The notes below the pieces were generated by a model. It searched no databases and was not told where the DNA came from. It saw only the letters and a program-made list of their open reading frames with translations. 43,519 nt of DNA, taken from NCBI GenBank assembly GCA_003446335.1, contig DMAZ01000155.1, forward strand, positions 3,905 to 47,423. The letters are read 5' to 3'. The translations under genes were made by a program, and so were the position numbers. Shown one piece after another: positions 22,025 to 30,405 of the stretch (position 1 is the stretch's first letter; each line of letters begins with the position of its first letter). This DNA is from Lachnospiraceae bacterium. GTDB lineage: Bacteria; Bacillota_A; Clostridia; Lachnospirales; Lachnospiraceae.

Positions 22025-23767
22025 TCAGTCGAGCCGCTTCAGAGCGGAGATATCCGGAACAGCTACCAGCGAATAATTCGTGTGATAGGTCACGAAACCC
22101 GGTTTACCGCCGTTCTTTTTATGAAGATTTTTTCTCTGCGTGTAATCGATCTCCACTTTGGGAGCTTTTCGGCCGGAAGAATACCAGGCGGCCAGCGCGC
22201 CGGCCTCCTCGTAGGCTCTGTCGGGAAGTTCCCTTTCTCCTTTTCCTTTTATGATCACATGACTTCCGGGCATCCCTTTGGCATGGAACCACCAGTCATT
22301 CCCGTTTCCGATCTTAAAAGTGACTTCTTCATTCTGGTAATTATTTCTTCCCACATACATAATATAGCCGTCGGAGGAAAGGTAGGAAAGCGGCTTCTGC
22401 TTCGTCTCCCGGGCACGTCCTTTGCGTATCGCGCGCTTCTGAAGGAAACCGTACTCAGTCAGCTCCTTGCGTATTTCGGACAGATCCTGTTCACTCTCCG
22501 CGAGATCGATCGCCATAAGGCAGTTTTCGAGCTGGTCGCGGTCGTCTCTGGTCTCTTCGATCTGGGTGCCGAGAGCGTCCGCTGTTCGTTTGAGCTTATT
22601 ATAGCGTTCAAAATATTTCTGAGAATTCTGGCTTGCGGAAAGGGTGGGGTCAAGAGGAATCGTCATGGGCTCTCCGGTATAATAATTGATGACCTCAAGC
22701 GATTTGTCACCCTCGGCGGCATTGTATCCGTACGTATTCAGCATTTCCCCGTAGATACGATATTTGTCCTTTTTCTCTGTGTCCGCCAGCTGCTTTTCCT
22801 GTATAAGAAATTTCTTGTTGGTCCGGTCGAGCGCGGTCGATACCAGATGTCTCAGATCCGCCGATTTCTGTTTCATACGTCCCGCGGCTTCGCGGTCGGA
22901 ATAAAATCGCCTCAGCATCTCGCTGACCGAGTCAGTATATTCGACCCGGCCACCCAGGATCTTCAGCGGGAAGACACCGAATTCCTTCGGCTCATCCTCC
23001 ATATAAACAATATTCGGTGCAAATGTTCCCTCTGCGACATTTCTCATATGATGAATGAAGATTTCCGCCAGTTTCTCCAGTTCTTCCGATGTCAGATCAG
23101 CCGGCCGCTTTCTCGGCTCAATGTCCGCTTCATAGACAAATTCCTCGGAAGCAATCGGGGAGATCCCGGTATAACACATATAAATCGCTTTCACGATTGA
23201 GTAAGGACTTGCATTGATCGTCGACACAAAATCTTCCGCGTCCGCTGTGAGAGGGTCTTTCTTGGCATCCGCACCCGGAATGAAATAAGGTCTTCCCGGG
23301 AGGACCTCACGTACGGAACTGACGGAAGACGGGACACGCTTTATGCTGTCAAGAATGACATCGCGGTCATCCGTCACAATGATATTGCTGTACTTGCCCA
23401 TGAGTTCGATGATCAGTTTTTTCGTGCAGAGATCACCGAGTTCATCCCGGTGGGAGATCTCGAAGCAGATCACCCTCTCAAGTGAAGGCTGTGTGATCCG
23501 CAGGATCTGCCCGCCCTGAAGATGCTTCCTGAGGAGCATACAGAAATTCGGCGCCGTGAGAGGTGCCTGCCTGTTCTCGGGAACAAGATAAATGAGAGGA
23601 AGTGCAGGGGAAGCGCTCATGAGCAGCCTGTATGTTACCTTATTATTCTTGACTGTGAGCAGCAGCTCATCTTTTTCGGACTGAACGATCCGGCTGATGC
23701 CTCCGCCGGTGAGGCAGTCTGAGAGTTCATGTCTGATCGCTGCCGTGGTTATGCCGTCAAATGCCAT
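22025..23767 (-). CDS. rqcH: Ribosome-associated quality control protein RqcH (NFACT family)
   Basis: RqcH binds stalled 50S-peptidyl-tRNA complexes, recruits tRNA-Ala and adds C-terminal alanine tails that mark broken chains for degradation. The 580-residue protein has the N-terminal NFACT-N domain (1-about 200, MAFDGITTAAIRHEL), a long central coiled coil (about 290-430) and the NFACT-R domain with NDWWFHAKGMPGSHVII (about 500) and the C-terminal KPGFVTYHTNYSL. The residues matching the functional Asp97-Arg98 pair of B. subtilis RqcH are Glu97-Arg98 here. Older annotation calls the family fibronectin-binding protein. GGAGG precedes the ATG. The gene is transcribed alone and divergently from yicC. 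Confidence 0.93.
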   Translation of the reverse strand: MAFDGITTAAIRHELSDCLTGGGISRIVQSEKDELLLTVKNNKVTYRLLMSASPALPLIYLVPENRQAPLTAPNFCMLLRKHLQGGQILRITQPSLERVICFEISHRDELGDLCTKKLIIELMGKYSNIIVTDDRDVILDSIKRVPSSVSSVREVLPGRPYFIPGADAKKDPLTADAEDFVSTINASPYSIVKAIYMCYTGISPIASEEFVYEADIEPRKRPADLTSEELEKLAEIFIHHMRNVAEGTFAPNIVYMEDEPKEFGVFPLKILGGRVEYTDSVSEMLRRFYSDREAAGRMKQKSADLRHLVSTALDRTNKKFLIQEKQLADTEKKDKYRIYGEMLNTYGYNAAEGDKSLEVINYYTGEPMTIPLDPTLSASQNSQKYFERYNKLKRTADALGTQIEETRDDRDQLENCLMAIDLAESEQDLSEIRKELTEYGFLQKRAIRKGRARETKQKPLSYLSSDGYIMYVGRNNYQNEEVTFKIGNGNDWWFHAKGMPGSHVIIKGKGERELPDRAYEEAGALAAWYSSGRKAPKVEIDYTQRKNLHKKNGGKPGFVTYHTNYSLVAVPDISALKRLD

Positions 23768-23828
23768 ATGACCTCCGGAATTAGAAATTTTTGGTGTGAT
23801 ATTTAATGATTCCTATACCTGTACAGCT

Positions 23829-23857
23829 ATGATAGCATAAACGAAATGATATTCCAA
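23829..23857 (-). promoter_or_regulatory. Candidate promoter of rqcH
   Basis: On the minus strand, TTGGAA, 17 bp and TATCAT, with a TG one base before the -10 (TGCTATCAT). It lies back to back with the yicC promoter, only 3 bp from it. Confidence 0.6.
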
Positions 23858-23860
23858 ATG

Positions 23861-23889
23861 TTGACGGGATTTACTAAATGATGTAAAAT
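23861..23889 (+). promoter_or_regulatory. Promoter of yicC-gmk-rpoZ
   Basis: TTGACG, a 17-bp spacer and TAAAAT, starting 38 bases before the yicC ATG. Confidence 0.8.
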
Positions 23890-23926
23890 ACGTAAGATTA
23901 TACGGAAAAGCAGGTGAATGGAAAAC

Positions 23927-24805
23927 ATGGTAAAAAGTATGACCGGTTTCGGTCACGCGGAAGTAATCACAGAGATCAGGAAACTGACGGTGGAAATTAA
24001 GTCAGTCAACAACAGATATCTTGATTTTAATATCCGTATGCCGAAAAAATACAGCGCTTTCGAACCCGGGATCCGCAGCATTCTGAAGGAATATGCCGGG
24101 CGCGGAAAAGTAGATATCTTCATCACGGAAGAGATTTACGGATCGGGAACAGGTACTCCGACCCTCAATCTGGAACTTGCGGAAAAATACATTGGTGCCT
24201 GTCAGAAGCTGAGCACGGAACTGGGTGTTGAGAACGATATATGTGTTTCCGACCTGACACGTTTTCCGGAAGTCCTCACATTAAAAGATGTGGAGACAGA
24301 CGAGGAAGAAATCTGGAATCAGCTCGAGACCGTTATCCGCGCCGCTGCCGTACAGTTTGATGAGTCAAGAAAAACGGAGGGGCGGAAGCTTCAGGCGGAT
24401 TTGGAAGCCAAGCTTGAGAGCATGCGGGTAAATGTGGCTGATATCGAAGCCCGTGAGCCTGAAATTATGGCCGAGTACAGAAAAAGGCTTGAGGATAAAC
24501 TGGCCGAGATCCTGGAAGATCGTACGATCGATGAGGCGCAGCTTGCAACAGCTCTTATTATCTATGCGGATAAGATATCCACAGATGAGGAGACCGTCCG
24601 TTTAAGCAGTCATATCGATCAGATGCTGAGTGAACTGAAAAAAGGGGATAACGTAGGCAGGAAACTGGATTTCCTTGCACAGGAGATGAATCGCGAGTCC
24701 AATACGATCCTTTCGAAGGCCGGGGACCTGGCAACGTCGAATAACGGCATCGAGCTGAAGACAGTCGTTGAAAAGATACGCGAGCAGATTCAGAATATCG
24801 AGTAA
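23927..24805 (+). CDS. yicC: YicC/YloC family endoribonuclease
   Basis: The 292-residue protein matches the YicC/YloC family, recently described as endoribonucleases acting on RNA. Landmarks are SMTGFGHAE at the N-terminus, VEIKSVNNRYLD (about 25-36), a middle coiled coil, and the C-terminal GRKLDFLAQEMNRESNTI plus KTVVEKIREQIQNIE. The start is ATG 23927 (MVKSMTGFG), nine bases after AGGTGA; the ATG at 23918 is only one base from that site. It is the first gene of yicC-gmk-rpoZ. In B. subtilis the remA gene lies between yicC and gmk, but only 28 bases separate them here. Confidence 0.93.
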   Translation: MVKSMTGFGHAEVITEIRKLTVEIKSVNNRYLDFNIRMPKKYSAFEPGIRSILKEYAGRGKVDIFITEEIYGSGTGTPTLNLELAEKYIGACQKLSTELGVENDICVSDLTRFPEVLTLKDVETDEEEIWNQLETVIRAAAVQFDESRKTEGRKLQADLEAKLESMRVNVADIEAREPEIMAEYRKRLEDKLAEILEDRTIDEAQLATALIIYADKISTDEETVRLSSHIDQMLSELKKGDNVGRKLDFLAQEMNRESNTILSKAGDLATSNNGIELKTVVEKIREQIQNIE

Positions 24806-24833
24806 TGTAAAGATTTTCGAAGGAGAAATGTAC

Positions 24834-25469
24834 TTGAAGAATCAGGGAATACTGTTGATCGTATCCGGATTTTCCGGAGCAGGGAAAGGTACGATCACCA
24901 AGGAAATCTGCAGGAAATATGATAATTATGCTCTTTCCATATCCGCGACGACGAGAAGCCCTCGTGCAGGGGAAGAGGAAGGTGTTCATTATTTCTTCCG
25001 CACGAAAGAAGAGTTCGAGGAGATGATCCGCAACGATGATCTGATCGAATATGCTTCCTATCAGGGGAATTATTACGGGACCCCTAAAGAGTATGTCATG
25101 AAGATGCTTTCAGAGGGCAGAGATGTCATTCTGGAGATCGAGGTCCAGGGAGCGGAAAAGGTACATCAGAAATATCCGGATACACCGATGGTCTTTGTGA
25201 CGGCACCGACTGCCAGGATCCTGGCGGATCGCCTGCGCGGGCGTGGTACGGAGAGTGAGGAGCAGATATGCGGGCGCCTTAAGCGGGCCGTTGAAGAGTC
25301 TGAGCTTATGAGTACCTATGATTACATTCTGGTAAACGACAGACTTGATGATGCCGTTGAGGCTCTGCATCAAATCGTGAAAACAGAACATAAAAAGTCA
25401 CATAGAAACAGCCAGCTTATTGCTGACATGCAGGATGATCTTATGAAGTGTGTGAAAGGAGAACAATAA
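24834..25469 (+). CDS. gmk: Guanylate kinase
   Basis: Guanylate kinase converts GMP to GDP with ATP. The 211-residue protein has the P-loop SGFSGAGKGT (11-20; usual form SGPSGVGKGT), SATTRSPRAGEEEGVHYFF, YGTPKEYV, the core VILEIEVQGA and the lid RLRGRGTESEEQI. The start is TTG 24834 (MKNQGILLIVSG), eight bases after AAGGAG. An ATG at 24828 is only two bases from that site and would add MY, and a longer extension would overlap yicC. Length and opening residues agree with the family. rpoZ begins two bases after its stop. Confidence 0.93.
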   Translation: MKNQGILLIVSGFSGAGKGTITKEICRKYDNYALSISATTRSPRAGEEEGVHYFFRTKEEFEEMIRNDDLIEYASYQGNYYGTPKEYVMKMLSEGRDVILEIEVQGAEKVHQKYPDTPMVFVTAPTARILADRLRGRGTESEEQICGRLKRAVEESELMSTYDYILVNDRLDDAVEALHQIVKTEHKKSHRNSQLIADMQDDLMKCVKGEQ

Positions 25470-25471
25470 TT

Positions 25472-25717
25472 ATGATGATACATCCGTCCTATAAGGAAAT
25501 GATCGCAGCGGTAAACTCTGAGATTGAAGATGGTACGGTTCCGGTAGTATCCAGCCGATACTCCATCGTTATGGCCACTGCAAAACGCGCTCGTCAGATC
25601 ATCGACGGAGATGAACCGCTGGTTGAGAATGAGGAAGAAAAGAAGCCCCTTTCAATTGCTGTAGACGAAGTGTTCAGAGGAGAGGTAAAAATCCTTCCTG
25701 AGGAGACAAATAATTAA
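25472..25717 (+). CDS. rpoZ: RNA polymerase omega subunit
   Basis: The 81-residue protein fits omega: HPSYKEMI at the start and SRYSIVMATAKRARQI (about 30-45), the core motif that clamps the beta' subunit. Omega helps assemble RNA polymerase. Start ATG 25472 is ten bases after AAGGAG; a second ATG at 25475 is also possible. The gmk-rpoZ pairing is typical of Firmicutes. Confidence 0.93.
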   Translation: MMIHPSYKEMIAAVNSEIEDGTVPVVSSRYSIVMATAKRARQIIDGDEPLVENEEEKKPLSIAVDEVFRGEVKILPEETNN

Positions 25718-25723
25718 CTACTG

Positions 25724-25762
25724 AAAGGACGGCAGCTTGTCAGGCAGCTGTCCTTTATTCTT
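25724..25762 (+). terminator. Probable terminator after rpoZ
   Basis: aaaggacggc-a-gctt / aggc-a-gctgtccttt forms 14 pairs with one A-A mismatch and loop gtc. The following ATTCTTC is a weak T run. Confidence 0.7.
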
Positions 25763-25788
25763 CTATATAAATATAAACGGGAGAGTTT

Positions 25789-27126
25789 ATGAAACTACTT
25801 ATGGTATCTCTCGGGTGTGACAAGAATCTTGTCGATTCCGAAGAAATGCTCGGCATCCTGACATCCAGGGGATTTGAAATAACGGATGATGAGACGGAGG
25901 CCGAAGCGGCTGTAATTAACACATGCTGCTTTATAGAGGATGCCAAGAAAGAGAGTATTGAAGAAATCCTTTCTCTGGCTGAACTGAAAAAGACCGCAAA
26001 ACTGAAAGTACTTGTTGTGACAGGATGCATGGCGCAGCGTTATAGAGAAGAAATACTTGAGGAGATTCCGGAAGTAGATGCAATTGTCGGAACGACCGGA
26101 AAGGCGGGCATTGCGGATGCCATGGAAGAGGCCTTCCGGGGCAGAAAGACGATTCTGCTGATGGATGCCAGCCGCGATGAGAACATTGAGACAAAGCGGA
26201 TCATTTCGACCGGCGGGCATTACGCATTCCTCAAACTGGCAGAAGGATGCGATAAGCACTGTACATATTGCATCATACCGAAGATCCGTGGAAAATACAG
26301 AAGTTTTCCGATGGAAAAGCTGCTATCCGAAGCCCGCGATCTTGCGGATGCAGGTGTGACGGAACTTATTCTTGTAGCGCAGGAGACAACGATATACGGG
26401 GTTGACCTGTATGGCAGAAAAGTGCTGCACGAACTGCTCGGTGAGCTCTGCAGGATCGATGGACTCCATTGGATACGGATCCTCTACTGCTATCCGGAAG
26501 AGATCTATCCGGAACTCATCGAGGTGATGGCAAGAGAAAAAAAGATATGCCATTATCTGGATCTCCCGATCCAGCATGCCTCTGACGCGGTCTTAAAAAG
26601 AATGAACCGAAGAACGAGTGAGGCGGATCTGCGGAAACTTGTATCTGATCTTCGCGAAAAGATTCCCGATATTTTTCTCAGAACGACACTCATTTCCGGA
26701 TTTCCGGGGGAGACGGAGGAGGATCATCAGGTCCTGAAAGAGTTCGTCCGGGAGATGAAGTTCGACCGACTCGGAGTTTTCACATACTCCAGAGAGGAGG
26801 ACACGCCTGCTGCCAAAATGAAAGATCAGGTCCCTCAGAGGACGAAGGAGAAGAGGCGCAGAGAAATCATGCAGATTCAGCAGAAGATCTCTCTGGCACG
26901 GGGCAAGGCCAGAATCGGAAAAACGATGGAAGCTGTCATTGAAGGAGAGCTTCCGGAAGAAGGTATCTATGCGGCAAGGACTTATGGGGATGCTCCCGGA
27001 GTAGACGGGATGGTCTTCATACCTGCAACGGAAGATCATATGAGCGGTGATTTTGTAAATGTGCGGATCACCGGCGCTTCCGAATATGATTTGACAGGAG
27101 ATTTTGAAAATGAATTTACCGAATAA
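25789..27126 (+). CDS. rimO: Ribosomal protein S12 methylthiotransferase RimO
   Basis: RimO is a radical-SAM enzyme that adds a methylthio group to an aspartate of ribosomal protein S12. The 445-residue protein has the UPF0004 domain with Cys10, Cys46 and Cys80 holding one 4Fe-4S cluster (VSLGCDKNLVDSE, VINTCCF, VTGCMAQRY). The radical-SAM domain has Cys154, Cys158 and Cys161 (EGCDKHCTYC), and a TRAM domain lies at the C-terminus. CDKNLVDSE marks RimO rather than MiaB. GGGAGA precedes ATG 25789. The end overlaps the start of pgsA by 17 bases, a coupled pair common in Clostridia. Confidence 0.95.
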   Translation: MKLLMVSLGCDKNLVDSEEMLGILTSRGFEITDDETEAEAAVINTCCFIEDAKKESIEEILSLAELKKTAKLKVLVVTGCMAQRYREEILEEIPEVDAIVGTTGKAGIADAMEEAFRGRKTILLMDASRDENIETKRIISTGGHYAFLKLAEGCDKHCTYCIIPKIRGKYRSFPMEKLLSEARDLADAGVTELILVAQETTIYGVDLYGRKVLHELLGELCRIDGLHWIRILYCYPEEIYPELIEVMAREKKICHYLDLPIQHASDAVLKRMNRRTSEADLRKLVSDLREKIPDIFLRTTLISGFPGETEEDHQVLKEFVREMKFDRLGVFTYSREEDTPAAKMKDQVPQRTKEKRRREIMQIQQKISLARGKARIGKTMEAVIEGELPEEGIYAARTYGDAPGVDGMVFIPATEDHMSGDFVNVRITGASEYDLTGDFENEFTE

Positions 27127-27652
27127 ACTTACAGTACTTCGTATGATCCTCATCGTTCCGTTCGTTGTTTTCATGTTGGCCGGAGAAGGAGAAGGCTGGA
27201 TGAAATGGGCGGCTCTCGCCATTTTTATCGCCGCATCCCTTACGGACATGCTGGACGGACAAATTGCCAGAAAATATAACCTTATCACTGACTTCGGCAA
27301 GTTCATGGATCCGCTTGCCGATAAGCTCCTTGTCTGTTCGGCAATGATCTGTCTTGTGGATCTGGACAGGCTTCCTGCATGGATCTGTATTGTGATCATA
27401 GCCAGAGAATTTGCCATCAGCGGTTTTCGTCTGGTCGCCTCCGATAACGGAATCGTCATTGCGGCCAGTATGTGGGGAAAGACGAAGACGGTCAGTCAGA
27501 TGGCAATGGTCATTCTCATGATCGCGAATCTTGATATTCCCGCTGTCCGGATACTGACGACAGTCATCATGTATGTGGCATGTGCCCTGACTATTATTTC
27601 CCTTGTGGATTATATTATCAAAAATAAACAGGTACTTGCCTCACAGAAATGA
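27110..27652 (+). CDS. pgsA: CDP-diacylglycerol-glycerol-3-phosphate 3-phosphatidyltransferase
   Basis: PgsA makes phosphatidylglycerol phosphate, the first committed step to phosphatidylglycerol and cardiolipin, at the cell membrane. The 180-residue protein opens with the typical MNLPNKLTVLRM and has about five membrane helices. It has the complete CDP-alcohol phosphotransferase signature D-x2-DG-x2-AR-x8-G-x3-D-x3-D, running from TDMLDGQIAR to FMDPLADK (about 49-75). ATG 27110 is nine bases after AGGAG; an upstream TTG at 27104 is too close to it. The gene overlaps rimO. Confidence 0.95.
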   Translation: MNLPNKLTVLRMILIVPFVVFMLAGEGEGWMKWAALAIFIAASLTDMLDGQIARKYNLITDFGKFMDPLADKLLVCSAMICLVDLDRLPAWICIVIIAREFAISGFRLVASDNGIVIAASMWGKTKTVSQMAMVILMIANLDIPAVRILTTVIMYVACALTIISLVDYIIKNKQVLASQK

Positions 27653-27715
27653 TATCCGCATTTGAATGACCTGCCTTGGGACCGGTCACCCTGAGGCTGG
27701 AAGGAGGAGATTATT

Positions 27716-29119
27716 ATGGAAATTGAAAACAGAGTCGTACGAATGAATCATAATTCACATCTTCTGGAACTGGAAGAGTACATGTACCAGCTCGTAGATG
27801 TGGACAAACCGAATACTTTTCGCAATCTGTTCCCCTACGATGAAGTTCCGAAGATCGCATTCAATGATCGAATCGTCCCGCATCATATGCCGCATCAGAT
27901 CTGGATCACGGATACCACGTTCCGTGACGGACAGCAGTCCAGAGCCCCATACACGACGGAGCAGATCGTAACGATCTATGATTATCTGCATAAGCTGGGT
28001 GGTCCTCATGGTCTGATCAAAGCCTCCGAATTCTTTCTTTATGACAAGAAAGACCGAAAAGCGGTAGAGAAGTGTCTCGACAGAGGGTATAGATACCCGC
28101 AGGTGACAAGCTGGATCCGTGCGAGCAAGAAAGACTTCGAACTTGTAAAATCGATGGGGATGCGCGAGACCGGCATTCTGGTATCATGCTCCGATTATCA
28201 TATCTTTTACAAGATGCATATGACACGCCGGCAGGCCATGGAACACTATCTGACGATCGTCAAAGAATGTCTGGAAATGGGAATCAGTCCGAGATGCCAT
28301 CTCGAGGATATTACCCGTGCGGATATTTATGGCTATGTCATTCCGTTCTGCCTGGAACTCATGAAGCTGCGCGATCAGTATGGAATCCCCATTAAGGTCA
28401 GGGCATGCGATACGATGGGATTCGGTGTAAACTATCCCGGTGCTGTTATTCCGAGATCTGTTCCCGGAATTATCTACGGTCTCATGGTACATTCCGGCGT
28501 TCCGTCAGAATTGATCGAATGGCACGGACATAATGATTTCTATAAAGCTGTTTCCAATTCCACGACGGCATGGCTGTATGGGGCAAGCGGCGTGAATTGC
28601 TCTCTCTTCGGAATCGGAGAGCGGACAGGAAACACGCCTCTGGAGGCCATGGTCTTCGAATACGCACAGCTTCGCGGAACCCTGGACGGTATGGATACAA
28701 CCGTCATTTCGGAGCTGGCGGAATACTACGAGAAGGAGCTTGGGGAAAAGATTCCTCCGCGCACACCGTTCGTAGGTCAGAATTTCAACATTACCAGGGC
28801 CGGGATCCATGCGGACGGACTTCTTAAGAATGAAGAAATCTATAACATTTTCGATACGGAGAAATTCCTTAAGAGACCTGTGGAAGTTGCAATTTCCAAT
28901 ACTTCCGGTCTGGCGGGAATCGCTCACTGGATCAATCGCCATTATGCAGTTCCGGAAGGAATGGTGATTGATAAGAAATCTGATATCGCGATGGCGGTGA
29001 AGGCCTGGGTAGACGATCAGTATGAGAACGGCCGTGTCACCGTTATCTCCAACAATGAGATGTACACAGTCTGTGACCTTGCGATGGCAGAGCTGGGGAA
29101 ACGTCTCGAGAGAAGATAA
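27716..29119 (+). CDS. Probable Re-citrate synthase (homocitrate/isopropylmalate synthase family)
   Basis: The 467-residue protein is a DRE-TIM metallolyase: ITDTTFRDGQQSRAP (64-78) holds the metal and substrate residues, and EWHGHNDFY (about 267-275) the HxH metal ligands. It is clearly related to 2-isopropylmalate and homocitrate synthases. It lacks the LeuA C-terminal regulatory domain and has an unusual N-terminal extension of about 60 residues (PNTFRNLFPYDEVPKI). Such proteins include Re-citrate synthase of Clostridium kluyveri, which joins acetyl-CoA and oxaloacetate to citrate with the opposite stereochemistry to the common enzyme. The next gene, 21 bases on, is isocitrate dehydrogenase, which strongly supports citrate as the product. 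Automatic annotation may call it isopropylmalate synthase. GGAAGGAGGAG precedes the ATG. Confidence 0.82.
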   Translation: MEIENRVVRMNHNSHLLELEEYMYQLVDVDKPNTFRNLFPYDEVPKIAFNDRIVPHHMPHQIWITDTTFRDGQQSRAPYTTEQIVTIYDYLHKLGGPHGLIKASEFFLYDKKDRKAVEKCLDRGYRYPQVTSWIRASKKDFELVKSMGMRETGILVSCSDYHIFYKMHMTRRQAMEHYLTIVKECLEMGISPRCHLEDITRADIYGYVIPFCLELMKLRDQYGIPIKVRACDTMGFGVNYPGAVIPRSVPGIIYGLMVHSGVPSELIEWHGHNDFYKAVSNSTTAWLYGASGVNCSLFGIGERTGNTPLEAMVFEYAQLRGTLDGMDTTVISELAEYYEKELGEKIPPRTPFVGQNFNITRAGIHADGLLKNEEIYNIFDTEKFLKRPVEVAISNTSGLAGIAHWINRHYAVPEGMVIDKKSDIAMAVKAWVDDQYENGRVTVISNNEMYTVCDLAMAELGKRLERR

Positions 29120-29140
29120 TGTTCGAAAGGAGATCATAGA

Positions 29141-30349
29141 ATGAAGAAAATTGTAATGACGACTCCTCTTGTAGAGATGGATGGCGATGAGATGACAAGG
29201 ATTATCTGGCAAAGAATCAAGGATGAGCTTCTCACACCGTTCATCGAGCTGAATACGGAATACTATGATCTGGGCCTTGAGCACAGGGATGAGACGGATG
29301 ACCAGGTGACGATCGATGCCGCAAAAGCCAACATGAAGTATGGCGTCAGTGTGAAGTGCGCCACGATTACTCCGAATCTTGCCCGACAGAAAGAGTATGG
29401 CTTGAAGACTCTTTACAAGAGCCCGAACGGAACCATAAGGGCGATGCTGGACGGAACTGTTTTCCGCGCGCCCATTCTCGTTAAGGGAATCGAACCTGTT
29501 GTCAGCAACTGGAAAAAACCGATCACAATTGCCCGACACGCGTATGGTGATGTCTATAAGAATACCGAAATGCGTATAGACCGTCCGGGGAAGGCTGAAA
29601 TCGTCTTTACCGCGGAGGACGGAACCGTCACAAGACAGACGATCTTTGATTTCAAAGGTCCGGGTGTCATTCAGGGCATGCATAATCTGGATGCATCCAT
29701 CGAGAGTTTCGCAAGGAGCTGCTTTACCTATGCCCTTTCTGTAAAACAGGATCTCTGGTTCGCCACAAAAGATACGATTTCAAAGATCTATGACGGTGAA
29801 TTCAAAGATATTTTCGAGAAAGTATATGAGGAGGAGTTCCGGGAGAAATTTGAGGAGGCCGGCATCGTTTACTTTTATACGCTGATCGATGATGTCGCGG
29901 CACGCATTATGAAGAGTGAGGGCGGTTTTGTGCTTGCGCTCAAGAATTATGACGGCGATGTCCAGTCAGACATGCTTTCATCTGCGTTCGGCTCACTGGC
30001 GATGATGACCTCTGTTCTTGTTTCCCCTCACGGCTACTTTGAATATGAAGCTGCTCACGGGACCGTCCAGAGACATTATTACAAGCATATGGCCGGAGAG
30101 CTGACCTCCACGAATTCGGTCGCTACCATATTTGCATGGACCGGAGCGCTTCGAAAGAGAGGCGAGCTGGACGGAAACGCTGAACTCTGTGCGTTTGCCG
30201 ATAAGCTTGAGCAGGCTACGATCGATACGATCGAGAGCGGAAAGATGACGGGAGACCTTGTCCTCATCACGAAACTCAAAAATCCGAAGAAACTCTCTAC
30301 CCTGGAATTCATTCTCGAGGTAAGGAAGAATCTGGAGAAACTGCTTTAA
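29141..30349 (+). CDS. icd: NADP-dependent isocitrate dehydrogenase, eukaryotic-type
   Basis: The enzyme oxidises isocitrate to 2-oxoglutarate with NADP+. The 402-residue protein matches the dimeric eukaryote/Clostridia class (IDH1/IDH2-like) rather than the E. coli Icd class. Matching segments include [71 protein letters not shown] and [10 protein letters not shown]. The substrate-binding Ser/Arg residues and the Asp metal ligands in [13 protein letters not shown] are present. It shares an operon with the putative Re-citrate synthase, giving a short route from oxaloacetate and acetyl-CoA toward glutamate. Aconitase is not in the window. AAAGGAG precedes the ATG. Confidence 0.95.
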   Translation: MKKIVMTTPLVEMDGDEMTRIIWQRIKDELLTPFIELNTEYYDLGLEHRDETDDQVTIDAAKANMKYGVSVKCATITPNLARQKEYGLKTLYKSPNGTIRAMLDGTVFRAPILVKGIEPVVSNWKKPITIARHAYGDVYKNTEMRIDRPGKAEIVFTAEDGTVTRQTIFDFKGPGVIQGMHNLDASIESFARSCFTYALSVKQDLWFATKDTISKIYDGEFKDIFEKVYEEEFREKFEEAGIVYFYTLIDDVAARIMKSEGGFVLALKNYDGDVQSDMLSSAFGSLAMMTSVLVSPHGYFEYEAAHGTVQRHYYKHMAGELTSTNSVATIFAWTGALRKRGELDGNAELCAFADKLEQATIDTIESGKMTGDLVLITKLKNPKKLSTLEFILEVRKNLEKLL

Positions 30350-30373
30350 TTTACTTTGTTTTTATCATAGAAG

Positions 30374-30405
30374 AAGAGGACTGCGGGTCGACCGTCAGTC
30401 CTCTT
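30374..30405. terminator. Bidirectional terminator between icd and the ABC-F gene
   Basis: aagaggactg / cagtcctctt is a perfect 10-bp stem with a 12-base loop between two converging genes; the ABC-F stop codon overlaps the stem. The T content after it is modest in both directions. Confidence 0.7.

Noticed and set aside
21995..23200. Plus-strand ORF of 401 codons opposite rqcH
   Set aside because: It lies wholly within rqcH on the opposite strand, with low-complexity composition and no family features.
22025..23767. Fibronectin-binding surface protein
   Set aside because: The domain layout is NFACT (RqcH) and no export signal is present; the old name is misleading.
27716..29119. 2-isopropylmalate synthase (LeuA)
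   Set aside because: The leucine-binding C-terminal domain is missing, there are no leuBCD genes nearby, and icd follows directly. Re-citrate synthase fits better.
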